In this document: positions 35,774 through 44,926 of the stretch, piece by piece
How the letters are laid out: the number at the start of each line of letters is the position of its first letter
Numbering within the stretch: the stretch's first letter is position 1
Assembly: GCA_018645865.1 (NCBI GenBank)
Contig: JABGVU010000010.1
Location: 1 to 49,514 of the forward strand
Direction of reading: 5' to 3'
DNA length: 49,514 bases
Source: Flavobacteriales bacterium
GTDB lineage: Bacteria; Bacteroidota; Bacteroidia; Flavobacteriales; BACL11
Notes under the pieces: model-generated
What the model saw: only the letters and a program-made list of their open reading frames with translations
Databases searched by the model: none
Told to the model about the DNA's origin: nothing
Position numbers and translations under genes: made by a program

Positions 35774-35781
35774 TAAATTTG
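35774..35781 (+). promoter_or_regulatory. Candidate -7 box for the gene at 35804
   Basis: TAAATTTG matches TAnnTTTG exactly and lies 22 bases before the ATG. TTTG at 35754-35757 is 16 bases upstream, shorter than the usual 19-21 spacer. Confidence 0.4.
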
Positions 35782-35803
35782 CAAAAATTTTAAGAAAGTA
35801 GTA

Positions 35804-37210
35804 ATGGACAATAATATCATTCTTTCACCAGCCCAAAAAGCACTTGCAATTAACTTAGATGATTCTATTTATGGGTCATTTGTAGAGATTGGTGCAGGAC
35901 AGGAAGTAGTAAGAAATTTTTTCAGAGTTGGCTCGGCTTCAAGTACAATTGCCAAAACTATGTCAGCTTATGACAAGGATTTTTCTGATGCTATATATGA
36001 AAGAGAACCTGATGGAAGATATGTTTGTAAATCAAGATTAGAGAAAATGCTCCAAAAAGAATACTCTCTTTTGGAGGAACGATTAAATAGGGATAATTAT
36101 AATAATACGTGTTATTTTGCATTTGCTGATACAATAGCAACAATCAATTATTCTAAAACAACAAAAGGGCATGGATGGATGGGTTTACGTTTCCAGTTAA
36201 CTCCTGACCAGAAACCAAATGATTTCATTATTCATGTTTTATTAAATGATGCTGAAGCACAACTACAACAAGCAACAGTAGGTATTATAGGAACAAATAT
36301 GCTGCATGCCTGTTTTAATGAAACAGATCCTAAAGAAATATTGAAGCAATTATATGACAATCTATCAAAGGATAAAGTACAGATAGATATGATTGAAGTG
36401 CTTGGACCTGCTTTTGATCATGTCGATAATCGTCTATTAAGTCTTACCTTAGTAAAAGAACGCATGACAAATGCAGTCATATTCACTCCTGACGGAATGA
36501 ATCAGCAGCCTTCTGATATACTGCATAAAAAAAATATCGTAACCATAAGGGGTAGTTTTAGGCCTGTCACAAAGGTTAATATTGATATGCTTGAAAGAGG
36601 TTTGCAAGAATTTAAGAAAAATTCAAAAGTAAAAGAAGAAAATATTCAACTGCTTTTTGAAATTACACTTAGCAATTTAAGATCTGAAGGTGAAGTTGAT
36701 GAAAGAGACTTTTTAGATAGAGTAGACATCCTGTGTTCACTAGGATATACAGTAATGATATCTAATTACAAAAAATATTATAAACTAATAGAATATTTAT
36801 CTCAATTTACAAAATCAAGAATGGGACTTATCCTTGGAGTTGATAATTTGGTAGAAATGTTTGAAGAGAGATATTATAGAAATCTGAATGGAGGAATAAT
36901 GGAGGCATTTGGAATTATATTTACAAGAGACATTCGTTTTTATTTATATCCTTACAAACCAAATGACAAAACAGAGTTATTAAATAGTGATAATGTCCCT
37001 ATTCATCCAAGAATTAAAGATTTGTACAATTACTTACTTAGTAACGGAAGATTAATAGATTTAGATTTTAATCCTAAAGTTTTAAATATCTTTTCAAGAG
37101 AAGTTTTAATGAAAATAAAAAACTGTAAAGAAGGGAGTTGGGAAAATCAAGTCCCAGAAGGTGTAGCTGATATAATCAAAGAAAAATGTTTGTTTGGTTG
37201 GTCGCACTAA
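35804..37210 (+). CDS. Conserved Bacteroidota protein of unknown function
   Basis: The 468-residue protein has no signal peptide or membrane segment and is probably cytoplasmic. Its conserved-looking N-terminal part includes GSFVEIGAGQEVVRNFF, GSASSTIAKTMSAYDK and KGHGWMGLRF, with later ILGVDNLVEMFEERYY and a C-terminal CLFGW. I recognise it as a protein that recurs in Bacteroidota genomes but know of no demonstrated function. Names sometimes attached to such proteins (TonB receptor, nicotinate-nucleotide adenylyltransferase) are not supported: there is no barrel, no plug and no HxGH nucleotidyltransferase motif. It has its own -7 box and stands alone between a hydrolase and an outer-membrane receptor. 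Confidence 0.75.
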   Translation: MDNNIILSPAQKALAINLDDSIYGSFVEIGAGQEVVRNFFRVGSASSTIAKTMSAYDKDFSDAIYEREPDGRYVCKSRLEKMLQKEYSLLEERLNRDNYNNTCYFAFADTIATINYSKTTKGHGWMGLRFQLTPDQKPNDFIIHVLLNDAEAQLQQATVGIIGTNMLHACFNETDPKEILKQLYDNLSKDKVQIDMIEVLGPAFDHVDNRLLSLTLVKERMTNAVIFTPDGMNQQPSDILHKKNIVTIRGSFRPVTKVNIDMLERGLQEFKKNSKVKEENIQLLFEITLSNLRSEGEVDERDFLDRVDILCSLGYTVMISNYKKYYKLIEYLSQFTKSRMGLILGVDNLVEMFEERYYRNLNGGIMEAFGIIFTRDIRFYLYPYKPNDKTELLNSDNVPIHPRIKDLYNYLLSNGRLIDLDFNPKVLNIFSREVLMKIKNCKEGSWENQVPEGVADIIKEKCLFGWSH

Positions 37211-37294
37211 ATTTAATCAAATTTATTTTAATCTCTCTTGTAACCAATGCCAAATAAAATACATTTAAGAACTAATAATTTATAAAATATAAAG

Positions 37295-39766
37295 ATGAAA
37301 CGTATACTACTGATTTTACTTGTTTTTCCATTTATCACTCTAGCGCAGGAAAGAGGTGGTGGAGGTGGAAGCTTCAAGGGTTTAGGAAAAGATAATTCCA
37401 AAGATTATATAAAAGGTAATGTTAGTGGCAAAATTATTGATAGCAAAACTGGAAAAATACTTGAATATGCTAATATTAGTCTTACAAATATTAAATGGAA
37501 TAAAATAATTGAAGGAACAATATCAGATGCAAAAGGAAGGTTCTATATGAATAAAATTCGTTCAGGAAGATATCAGGTTAGTGTAAGTTATATAGGATAT
37601 GATACTCAGAATATTGATATTGAACTCACCAAAAAGAAGCCAGATGTAAAGCTTGCTGATATATTGCTAATTGCTAATACTGAGATGCTTTCGGAAGTTA
37701 AAATATCAGAGCAGAAACCAATTTTTGAAAATAAAATTGATAAGATAGTTTATAATGCGGAGGATGATATGAATGAGGGATTGAATGATGCTACAGATGT
37801 ACTAAGGAAAGCACCTCTACTTACGGTTGATTTAGAAGGAGAGGTAAGCTTAAGAGGTTCAAAAAACATCAAGTTCTTAGTAAATGGAAAAGCTTCTTCT
37901 TTTTTCACTTCTGATATTGCTACTGCTCTTCAGATGATCCCAGCTGATGAAATAAAAAGTGTAGAAATAATAACAAGTCCTGGCGCAAAATATGATGGAG
38001 AAGGAGATGCCGGAATAGTAAATATTATCACCAAAAGAAAAGTGATTGACGGCTATAAGAGTACGTTAAGCAGTGCTTTTGGAACCAGAATGAACCGCCA
38101 AAATGCTAACCTCAGTTTAGGCAAAGGAAGGTTTGGTCTTTCAGCAAGAGGTGGTGGGCATTGGAGTTGGCCTAGGATTGGAAATGCTAATTCTAAAAGG
38201 GAAGATTGGGACCTTTCAAACCAAGAAGACATTAATACCTTAATTGACTCCAGTAATACTTTTAGTCAATGGAAAATGTATAGAGGGTCAATAAATATGT
38301 TTTATGATGTAAATGCTTACAATAGTATCATGTCTGATATTCGTATATCAGGAAGAAATTCATTTAGTAATGATTCTACTCAATATCATTATGACCATGC
38401 CACTATAGATTCTTTAGATAATTCTTATGATTCCTACATAGAAATGAGTGGAGAAAAGACAAATATAGAATGGAGTACAGATTATATTAAAACCTTTGCT
38501 GACAATGAAGACAGAGAACTAAGTATCTCATTCCAAATAGGTGGAAATATAGGAGATGATGATATTGATAATTACAGAAACGATATAAAACAGTATGGTA
38601 CGGATAATGATGAAAAAGAAATAGAGTATACTTTACAATTGGATTATACTCATCCATTTTTAGAAGAGAATAAACTTGAAGTGGGTGCAAAATTAATTAA
38701 TAGGGATAGAGAGATAGTTAGTTCAACTTCCTCTAATTTAGAGGGCTTTCGAGCTCTTCAAGATATTTTTAATTACAATCAGAAAGTATTATCTAGCTAT
38801 ATCTCATCTGACTGGAATTTAGCTAATGATATTGGACTAAAAGCAGGGGTAAGATATGAAAAGACTATTATTAATGGAGATTGGGATTCTGGTAAGAAAG
38901 ATCCATTTGAGAATTCATACAGAAATATATTACCAAGTTTAACAGTGGCTAAAGAGTTTAGCCAAACAGAATCTCTCAAACTAAGTTATAATAATCGTAT
39001 TTCTAGACCTGGAATAAAACATGTAAACCCAAGCATTCTTAGAACAAATAATTTTAGTATCACTGAAGGAAATCCTAATCTATTCCCTGCTAGCACACAT
39101 CAAGTAGAAATGGGATATAATAATTTTGGGAAGAAATACCAAGGAAGTTATAGTCTATATGCAAAAAAGAGTATTGATATTATAGAATCCTATACAAGAA
39201 TTGATACAACAGGAATATCAATTAATAAATTTGAGAACATTGGTTCAAGTACCACTTATGGATTTAGTTATTTTGGTTCATTACGATTTGACAAACTGAA
39301 TATTCGTTCTGGGTTTAACTTATATCAATATACTGGCTCTGGAGATATAGATGGCAAGGAGATATCACTTACCAGTAACTTGCTATACAGCTACAATTTT
39401 GGAGGAACTTATGATTTAGGTAAGAAATGGAAAATTGAGGGTTGGGGATTTTTTCGTTCACCTTCACAAACTATACAAGGAACTTCTACTTCATTTAGTA
39501 TGATGAGCTTTGGAATTAAAAAGGATTTTAAAAATAAAAGAGGTTCTTTAGGGATGCATATTGTTGAGCCTTTCAATAAATACAAAGTATTTACTACTGA
39601 TGTAAGTGGCATCAACTTTACCCTACATTCTGAACGGAATTTAACTTTCCGATCTATTGGCATTAGTTTTAAATACACCTTTGGTAAACTTAATTTTAAA
39701 GCTTCAAGCAAACAGTCTAACATTAAGAATGATGATGTCAAAGAAGGTGAGAATACTGATTATTAG
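37295..39766 (+). CDS. TonB-receptor-like outer-membrane beta-barrel protein
   Basis: The 823-residue protein has a signal peptide ending ITLAQ (residue 18), a Gly-rich stretch, and a carboxypeptidase-regulatory-like domain (about 45-125: GKIIDSKTGKILEYANIS). A TonB-type plug (DVLRKAPLLTVDLEGEVSLRG; IKSVEIITSPGAKYDGEGDAGIVNI) and a long C-terminal barrel follow. This is the outer membrane beta-barrel family related to SusC-type receptors. No SusD partner or TonB box is visible, so the ligand is unknown. A weak TTG-N19-TACATTTA promoter lies at 37238-37267. Confidence 0.88.
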   Translation: MKRILLILLVFPFITLAQERGGGGGSFKGLGKDNSKDYIKGNVSGKIIDSKTGKILEYANISLTNIKWNKIIEGTISDAKGRFYMNKIRSGRYQVSVSYIGYDTQNIDIELTKKKPDVKLADILLIANTEMLSEVKISEQKPIFENKIDKIVYNAEDDMNEGLNDATDVLRKAPLLTVDLEGEVSLRGSKNIKFLVNGKASSFFTSDIATALQMIPADEIKSVEIITSPGAKYDGEGDAGIVNIITKRKVIDGYKSTLSSAFGTRMNRQNANLSLGKGRFGLSARGGGHWSWPRIGNANSKREDWDLSNQEDINTLIDSSNTFSQWKMYRGSINMFYDVNAYNSIMSDIRISGRNSFSNDSTQYHYDHATIDSLDNSYDSYIEMSGEKTNIEWSTDYIKTFADNEDRELSISFQIGGNIGDDDIDNYRNDIKQYGTDNDEKEIEYTLQLDYTHPFLEENKLEVGAKLINRDREIVSSTSSNLEGFRALQDIFNYNQKVLSSYISSDWNLANDIGLKAGVRYEKTIINGDWDSGKKDPFENSYRNILPSLTVAKEFSQTESLKLSYNNRISRPGIKHVNPSILRTNNFSITEGNPNLFPASTHQVEMGYNNFGKKYQGSYSLYAKKSIDIIESYTRIDTTGISINKFENIGSSTTYGFSYFGSLRFDKLNIRSGFNLYQYTGSGDIDGKEISLTSNLLYSYNFGGTYDLGKKWKIEGWGFFRSPSQTIQGTSTSFSMMSFGIKKDFKNKRGSLGMHIVEPFNKYKVFTTDVSGINFTLHSERNLTFRSIGISFKYTFGKLNFKASSKQSNIKNDDVKEGENTDY

Positions 39767-40059
39767 AAGAGTACTTTCTATCTCTGTTTAAATACAATCA
39801 TAGTCAGAAAAATCAATAAGTGGTAATTTATTTAGGATAAAAGATGAATTTTTCTATATGATTTACTGGCATTCTCTACTGAATAATTTTCTGCTTTTAT
39901 AATTATCAAAAAACATATTATTAAAATAGAAACTAAAATTACAATTCTTATATTTCTAAACTAAAAAATGAATATAGAAAACAAAATATAAAAACTAGTG
40001 ACTAGCAACCAACAACTATTACCTATATTTGTCCCTTTTAAAAAAACAAAATATAAAGA
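39767..40059 (+). other. 293-base intergenic region with a -7 box
   Basis: This gap between the receptor and aminotransferase genes is very AT-rich and has no frame, hairpin or RNA gene that I can support. Near its end TATATTTG (40024-40031) matches the -7 consensus exactly, 28 bases before the aminotransferase ATG, without a clear -33 TTG. Confidence 0.4.
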
Positions 40060-41256
40060 ATGGCAAAAGTATCAGATAGGTTAAATCGATTAGCAGAATC
40101 TGCAACCTTGGCAATGGCAAGGATGAGTAGAGAATTAAAAGATCAAGGACATGATGTAATTGCCCTAAGCCTTGGTGAACCTGATTTTGACACTCCTGAT
40201 TTTATTAAAGAAGAAGCAAAAAAAGCGATAGATGATAATTTCTCTCACTACACACCTGTACCTGGTTTGCCTGAGCTAAGAAACGCTATTGTTCAAAAAT
40301 TTAAAAGAGATAATAATTTAAAATATACAGTTGACCAAATTGTAACTTCTACTGGAGCTAAACAATCCTTAGCCAATATATGTTTGAGTTTATTAGATCC
40401 TGGTGATGAAGTTCTTTTGCCTTGCCCTTACTGGGTAAGTTATATCGAGATCATCAAATTATCGGAAGGTATTCCTATTGAAGTTCCTTCTAATATTGAT
40501 ACTGACTTTAAAGTTACTCCTGAACAGTTAGAAGCTGAAATTACACCAAGAACAAAACTATTAATGTTTAGCTCTCCATGTAATCCAAGTGGAACTGTTT
40601 ACACCCAAAAAGAATTAGAAGCAATTGCAAAAATGCTCAAAAAATATCCTGATATTTATGTTATTGCTGATGAAATTTATGAGCATATAAACTTTACTGA
40701 AGTTCATTTTTCAATGGGAACGATTGCTAGTATGAAAGATCGAACAATAACAGTAAATGGTGTTTCTAAAGGATTTGCAATGACAGGTTGGCGAGTTGGC
40801 TTTATTGGAGCGCCACTTTGGATTGCTAAAGCTTGTAACAAAATTCAAGGACAAATTACTTCTGCTACTTGTGCTATTGCACAGAAAGCAGCTGAAACAG
40901 CTATGCTTGCCGACCCAAAAGAAGTTACTAATGAAATGAAAGCTACTTTCCTAAAAAGGAGAAATATGATTTTAAATGAATTGAATAGTATTAAAGGTAT
41001 TAAGTGCAATGTTCCACAAGGAGCATTTTATGTTTTTCCTGATGTAAGTTATTATTTTAGTAAGTCAGTTGGCGATACTATTATCAATAATGCAAATGAT
41101 TTCTGCATGTATTTACTAAATAAAGCTCATGTTGCTTTTGTATCTGGTGATGCTTTTGGAAATCCTGAATGCGTAAGAATTTCTTATGCTGAATCTGATG
41201 ATAAGTTAATGGAGGCAATGTCAAGAGTTAAACAACAATTAGCTAAACTGAGCTAA
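40060..41256 (+). CDS. Class I PLP-dependent aminotransferase (aspartate aminotransferase type)
   Basis: The 398-residue cytoplasmic enzyme transfers amino groups between aspartate-type donors and 2-oxoacids. It has Asn175 in SSPCNPSGT, Asp204 and Tyr207 in IADEIYEH, the Schiff-base Lys237 in NGVSKGFAMTGW, and a C-terminal Arg in CVRISYA. The sequence fits the I-gamma group of bacterial aspartate/prephenate aminotransferases. Precise substrate range is unknown. Its TAA overlaps the start of the next gene by one base, beginning a three-gene coupled run (aminotransferase, sugar kinase, menG). Confidence 0.88.
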   Translation: MAKVSDRLNRLAESATLAMARMSRELKDQGHDVIALSLGEPDFDTPDFIKEEAKKAIDDNFSHYTPVPGLPELRNAIVQKFKRDNNLKYTVDQIVTSTGAKQSLANICLSLLDPGDEVLLPCPYWVSYIEIIKLSEGIPIEVPSNIDTDFKVTPEQLEAEITPRTKLLMFSSPCNPSGTVYTQKELEAIAKMLKKYPDIYVIADEIYEHINFTEVHFSMGTIASMKDRTITVNGVSKGFAMTGWRVGFIGAPLWIAKACNKIQGQITSATCAIAQKAAETAMLADPKEVTNEMKATFLKRRNMILNELNSIKGIKCNVPQGAFYVFPDVSYYFSKSVGDTIINNANDFCMYLLNKAHVAFVSGDAFGNPECVRISYAESDDKLMEAMSRVKQQLAKLS

Positions 41257-42230
41257 TGGATATCAAAACATTATTTCAAGGATTTAATGAAAAAAAAGTT
41301 CTAATTATAGGTGATGCCATGATTGATGCCTATATGTGGGGAGAAGTAAATAGAATCTCCCCAGAGGCTCCTGTGCCAGTAGTTGAAGTAAAAAAACATG
41401 AGAACAGATTAGGAGGAGCGGCAAATGTTGCTCTTAACTTAAAAGCTCTTGGTGCTAACCCTTTTTTATGTTCAGTAATAGGCACGGATGAAAGAGGTCG
41501 TTTATTTGAGAAATTAATGAAAGAATCGAACCTATCAACAGCAGGAATACTTACTGCTAATAAAAGAAAAACAACTATAAAAACTAGAGTAATTGCCGAA
41601 AACAAACACCAATTAAGAATTGATGAAGAAGAAACCTTCCCTATTGTTCATGCAGAAGAATTCTTAAAACTTACTATCAATTTAATGAATGATATTGATG
41701 TTATTATTTTACAGGATTATAATAAAGGAGTGCTTACTCCTAAAATAATTGAAGGAGTAATAGCTTATGCAAATAAAAAAGGAATTCCTACAATTGTTGA
41801 CCCTAAAAAACTAAACTTTAACTCTTATAAAAACTGCACAATATTTAAACCCAACTTAGCTGAAATAAAAGCAGGAATGAAGATTGATTTTGATGACAAT
41901 AATATTGCTGAAATTGAGCAAGCTACCACAAAACTAAGAAAACAACTTTCAGCAAAAGGAGTTTTACTTACTTTATCAGAAAGAGGGATATGTATTAATT
42001 CTGAGAAGAAATTTAAGCATACTTCAGCTTTTAAGAAAAATATTATTGACGTTTCTGGTGCTGGAGATACTGTTATTTCTGTAGCATCACTTTGCCTTGC
42101 TTCAAACATTGATTACACTGACCTTTCCATGCTTTCTACATTAGCAGGCGGGATAGTATGTGAAGAGGTTGGAGTTGTACCTATCAACAAAGAAAAATTA
42201 CTTAAACAAGCTTTAAAACACATTAGTTAA
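41256..42230 (+). CDS. PfkB-family sugar kinase, RfaE/HldE domain I-like
   Basis: The 324-residue protein resembles the kinase half of HldE, which phosphorylates D-glycero-D-manno-heptose 7-phosphate in LPS core synthesis. It has IIGDAMIDAYMWGEVNRISP, the sugar-binding GGAANVA (53-59) and the ATP/catalytic motif SGAGDT with Asp271. The cytidylyltransferase half is absent, so that step would need another gene. Many Bacteroidota kinases of this type have no proven substrate, so heptose is only the likely one. The gene shares one base with each neighbour. Confidence 0.78.
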   Translation: MDIKTLFQGFNEKKVLIIGDAMIDAYMWGEVNRISPEAPVPVVEVKKHENRLGGAANVALNLKALGANPFLCSVIGTDERGRLFEKLMKESNLSTAGILTANKRKTTIKTRVIAENKHQLRIDEEETFPIVHAEEFLKLTINLMNDIDVIILQDYNKGVLTPKIIEGVIAYANKKGIPTIVDPKKLNFNSYKNCTIFKPNLAEIKAGMKIDFDDNNIAEIEQATTKLRKQLSAKGVLLTLSERGICINSEKKFKHTSAFKKNIIDVSGAGDTVISVASLCLASNIDYTDLSMLSTLAGGIVCEEVGVVPINKEKLLKQALKHIS

Positions 42231-42949
42231 TGGCTAAAATCACTCCTTATAACAACACAGAAACAAAAAAAAAACAAGTAATTAAAATGTTTGATAACAT
42301 TGCGAATAGTTATGATTTCCTGAATCATACATTATCTTTAGGAATGGATAATATCTGGCGTAAAATTGCTATTAAAAAACTAAACAATAGGCCAGCTACA
42401 ATACTTGATATTGCTACTGGAACTGGTGATTTTGCTATTAGTGCTTCAAAATATACCAATGCTAATATTACAGGAATTGATATTTCACAAGGAATGCTTG
42501 ACGTTGGAATTGAAAAAATAACTAAAATAGGACTTACAGATAGAATTCAATTACAATTGGCTGATTCAGAGAACTTACCTTTTCAGGACAATAGTTATGA
42601 TGCAATAACTGCTGGCTTTGGTGTGCGTAATTTTGAAGATTTGAACAAAGGACTTTCAGAAATGTATAGAGCACTAAAATCAGGAGGTGAAGTAGTTATA
42701 CTTGAACCCTCAGAGCCAATTCATTTTCCTTTAAAACAGTTTTACAATCTATATTTTCATCATATATTGCCTTTTATTGGAGGTATTATTTCAAAAGACA
42801 AAAATGCTTACACTTACTTGCCCGATTCTGTTTCTTTCTTTCCTTCTGGAAATAGTTTTTTAACTGAACTTAATAAAGTAGGATTTAAAGAATGTAAACA
42901 TATTCCCCTTTCCTTTGGGATTGTTTCATTATATATTGCAATAAAATAA
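42230..42949 (+). CDS. ubiE: Demethylmenaquinone methyltransferase (MenG/UbiE)
   Basis: The 239-residue enzyme C-methylates demethylmenaquinone with S-adenosylmethionine, the last step of menaquinone synthesis. It shows FDNIANSYDFLNH at the start, the SAM-binding DIATGTGDFAI (60-70), and GFGVRNFEDLNKGL plus LEPSEP later, which are UbiE signatures. Length fits. In Bacteroidota menaquinone is the usual respiratory quinone. The porT gene follows after 23 bases, a recurrent neighbour in this phylum. Confidence 0.95.
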   Translation: MAKITPYNNTETKKKQVIKMFDNIANSYDFLNHTLSLGMDNIWRKIAIKKLNNRPATILDIATGTGDFAISASKYTNANITGIDISQGMLDVGIEKITKIGLTDRIQLQLADSENLPFQDNSYDAITAGFGVRNFEDLNKGLSEMYRALKSGGEVVILEPSEPIHFPLKQFYNLYFHHILPFIGGIISKDKNAYTYLPDSVSFFPSGNSFLTELNKVGFKECKHIPLSFGIVSLYIAIK

Positions 42950-42972
42950 TATCCTTATCGTTTACGGGCTAA

Positions 42973-43686
42973 ATGAAGAAGAAAATTATATATCTTATTA
43001 TCTTACTTTTATTTATAGGAGCTAGCAACTCTTATGGACAAAAACATAAGACACCTCAAAATCTGGCTCGATATGATTTTAAGAAATTACATTTTGGATT
43101 TACACTTGGAATAAATGAACTTAATTTTAACATTAAGAAAAATAGTAATACCCTAACTAATGACACCTTACTCGCCCTGCTTTCTAATAGTCAAAAAGGA
43201 TTTAATCTTGGGATAGTATCTAACCTAAGAATAGGGAAGTTTACCGACTTACGATTTATTCCTACGCTAGTTTTTGGAGAGCGAAATTTGAATTATGGGT
43301 TTATTGATAGCAATGGTGTAAGTGATGAAAGAGTAAAACGAATCGAATCTACTTTAATTGATTTCCCTATATATATAAAATATAAATCTGCTAGATATAA
43401 TAATTTCAGAACCTATGTAATTGGAGGTGTAAAATACAGTTTAGATGTTGCCTCACAAGACAAAATAAATGATGAAGGGCAAGAAATAGTAAAATTAAAG
43501 AAAAATGACTTAATGGGGGAAATTGGTTTTGGATTTGATTTTTACTTAGAATATTTCAAATTCTCTCCGCAGATAAAACTCTCATATGGAATTTTAAACC
43601 TTCTTTCAAAGGATGAAACAATTTACACCCAATCCATAAATCATTTAAGTACAAGCGGATGGATGATTTCGTTTACTTTTGAATAA
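42973..43686 (+). CDS. porT: PorT family outer-membrane protein (T9SS component)
   Basis: The 237-residue protein has a signal peptide ending NSYG and an outer-membrane beta-barrel of about eight strands, including LHFGFTLGINELNF and GEIGFGFDFYLEYFKFSP. PorT is required for type IX secretion and gliding in Bacteroidota. The size and the position directly after ubiE support true PorT rather than a generic barrel. The M36 protease in this window carries the kind of C-terminal domain this system exports. Confidence 0.82.
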   Translation: MKKKIIYLIILLLFIGASNSYGQKHKTPQNLARYDFKKLHFGFTLGINELNFNIKKNSNTLTNDTLLALLSNSQKGFNLGIVSNLRIGKFTDLRFIPTLVFGERNLNYGFIDSNGVSDERVKRIESTLIDFPIYIKYKSARYNNFRTYVIGGVKYSLDVASQDKINDEGQEIVKLKKNDLMGEIGFGFDFYLEYFKFSPQIKLSYGILNLLSKDETIYTQSINHLSTSGWMISFTFE

Positions 43687-43753
43687 AAAATATTCTCACA
43701 ATCTTTTTTCTAAATTTCTATAGATTAATCCTGATAAATTACTTTTTATTATT

Positions 43754-43761
43754 TAATTTTG
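43754..43761 (+). promoter_or_regulatory. Candidate -7 box for the small zinc-ribbon gene
   Basis: TAATTTTG matches TAnnTTTG exactly, 63 bases before the ATG at 43825. No TTG is found at a suitable spacing upstream. Confidence 0.3.
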
Positions 43762-43824
43762 CAAAGTAAATTAAGAATACACTAGGGTATTTCTATATTT
43801 TCAAAAGAACAGAAATCACTATAT

Positions 43825-44103
43825 ATGGATTATTTTCTATTATTATTCATTTCTATATTAATATATATATTAATTATATTTCTTTTTAAATATTTAGGAG
43901 TTGGAAGCAAAAAAAGAAGTAAAAATTCCAATAACTGTTGTCCTGATTGTAAGAGTAGTCTTAAAAGAGTGAAAAGAATTCTTAGAGATAAAATTATTTT
44001 CTACTTAACTCTTACAATACTTGATTGGAGACGCTATATCTGCGATAAATGCGGATGGGAAGGAATAAGATGGAACAAAGAGTATAAGTTCAAAAGAAAT
44101 TAA
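43825..44103 (+). CDS. Small zinc-ribbon membrane protein, function unknown
   Basis: The 92-residue protein has one N-terminal membrane helix (about 3-23), a basic linker and a zinc-ribbon-like pair of CxxC motifs: Cys39-Pro-Asp-Cys42 and Cys73-Asp-Lys-Cys76, 30 residues apart. I do not recognise the family. The four spaced cysteines and its own upstream -7 box argue that it is real. Its stop shares the four bases TTAA with the convergent methyltransferase gene. Confidence 0.6.
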   Translation: MDYFLLLFISILIYILIIFLFKYLGVGSKKRSKNSNNCCPDCKSSLKRVKRILRDKIIFYLTLTILDWRRYICDKCGWEGIRWNKEYKFKRN

Positions 44104-44822
44104 GAACATAACTCATGCAATAATATTGAAGTAGCTATCGCTACATTTAATGATTCTGCATTATTTCCAATATTTTTAACTGATACTTTATTCGTAATGT
44201 ATTTACTAATTGATTCAGATATACCATTCGCCTCACTCCCCATAATAAGATGAACGTGATTAGGTATTTCTTCTTCCTTAATATTAACACCGTTCATATA
44301 AGCACCATAAATGGGCGTATCAATATTAGCTAAATAAGTATCTAATTCCAAGTATTTAATATTAATTCTAAACAGAGAGCCCATCGCAGATTGAACTACC
44401 TTAGGATTATAGCAATCTACCGTATTTTTTGAACAAATAAGTTGTGCAATACCAAACCAATCGCACATTCTAATTATAGTTCCTAAATTTCCAGGATCAT
44501 TAACATCATCTAGCACTAAAGTAATTCCAGTATTGTTTTCTAATTCTTTTTGTTTAATCCTAACAATAGCCAAGACATTATTTGGTGAATTCAAGTTACT
44601 TATCCTTGACAATTCATCATTAGTAATCAATGTTATTGCTGATTTTTGTCTACTATTTATGCCTGAAAATTGTTTTGTTGAATATATATGTTCAATTTCA
44701 AATTTAGAATTCAACAATTCATTTACAATTTTTTCTCCCTCTGCAACAAATAATTGTGCCTTTACCCTATTTTTTTTAAGATATAAACTCTTAATAAACT
44801 TAATTTGATTTTTTGAAATCAC
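44100..44822 (-). CDS. SpoU-family rRNA/tRNA 2'-O-methyltransferase, GTG start
   Basis: The 240-residue protein begins ISKNQIKFIKSLYLKK and has an N-terminal substrate-binding domain (FVAEGEKIVNELL). The SPOUT domain has DVNDPGNLGTIIR, MGSEANGIS and NAESLNVAIATSI, the SAM-binding knot. It resembles 23S rRNA methyltransferases of the RlmB/TsnR type. The start is GTG at 44820-44822, directly after an in-frame TAA, and gives the standard family N-terminus. The RNA target is not known. Confidence 0.85.
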   Translation of the reverse strand: MISKNQIKFIKSLYLKKNRVKAQLFVAEGEKIVNELLNSKFEIEHIYSTKQFSGINSRQKSAITLITNDELSRISNLNSPNNVLAIVRIKQKELENNTGITLVLDDVNDPGNLGTIIRMCDWFGIAQLICSKNTVDCYNPKVVQSAMGSLFRINIKYLELDTYLANIDTPIYGAYMNGVNIKEEEIPNHVHLIMGSEANGISESISKYITNKVSVKNIGNNAESLNVAIATSILLHELCS

Positions 44823-44893
44823 TTAATTTATTTTAATTATAATCAATAATATGAAATTATTAGAAAATTATGCTAAATTTCATAACAATCTTA

Positions 44894-44901
44894 TAATTTT
44901 G
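44894..44901 (+). promoter_or_regulatory. Candidate -7 box for fba
   Basis: TAATTTTG matches TAnnTTTG exactly, 25 bases before the fba ATG at 44927. No TTG occurs at the -33 position. Confidence 0.4.
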
Positions 44902-44926
44902 CTCATCTAAATTAAAAATAAAAAAT

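Noticed and set aside
35804-37210. Nicotinate-nucleotide adenylyltransferase or TonB receptor
   Set aside because: The HxGH motif, a signal peptide, a plug and a beta-barrel are all absent.
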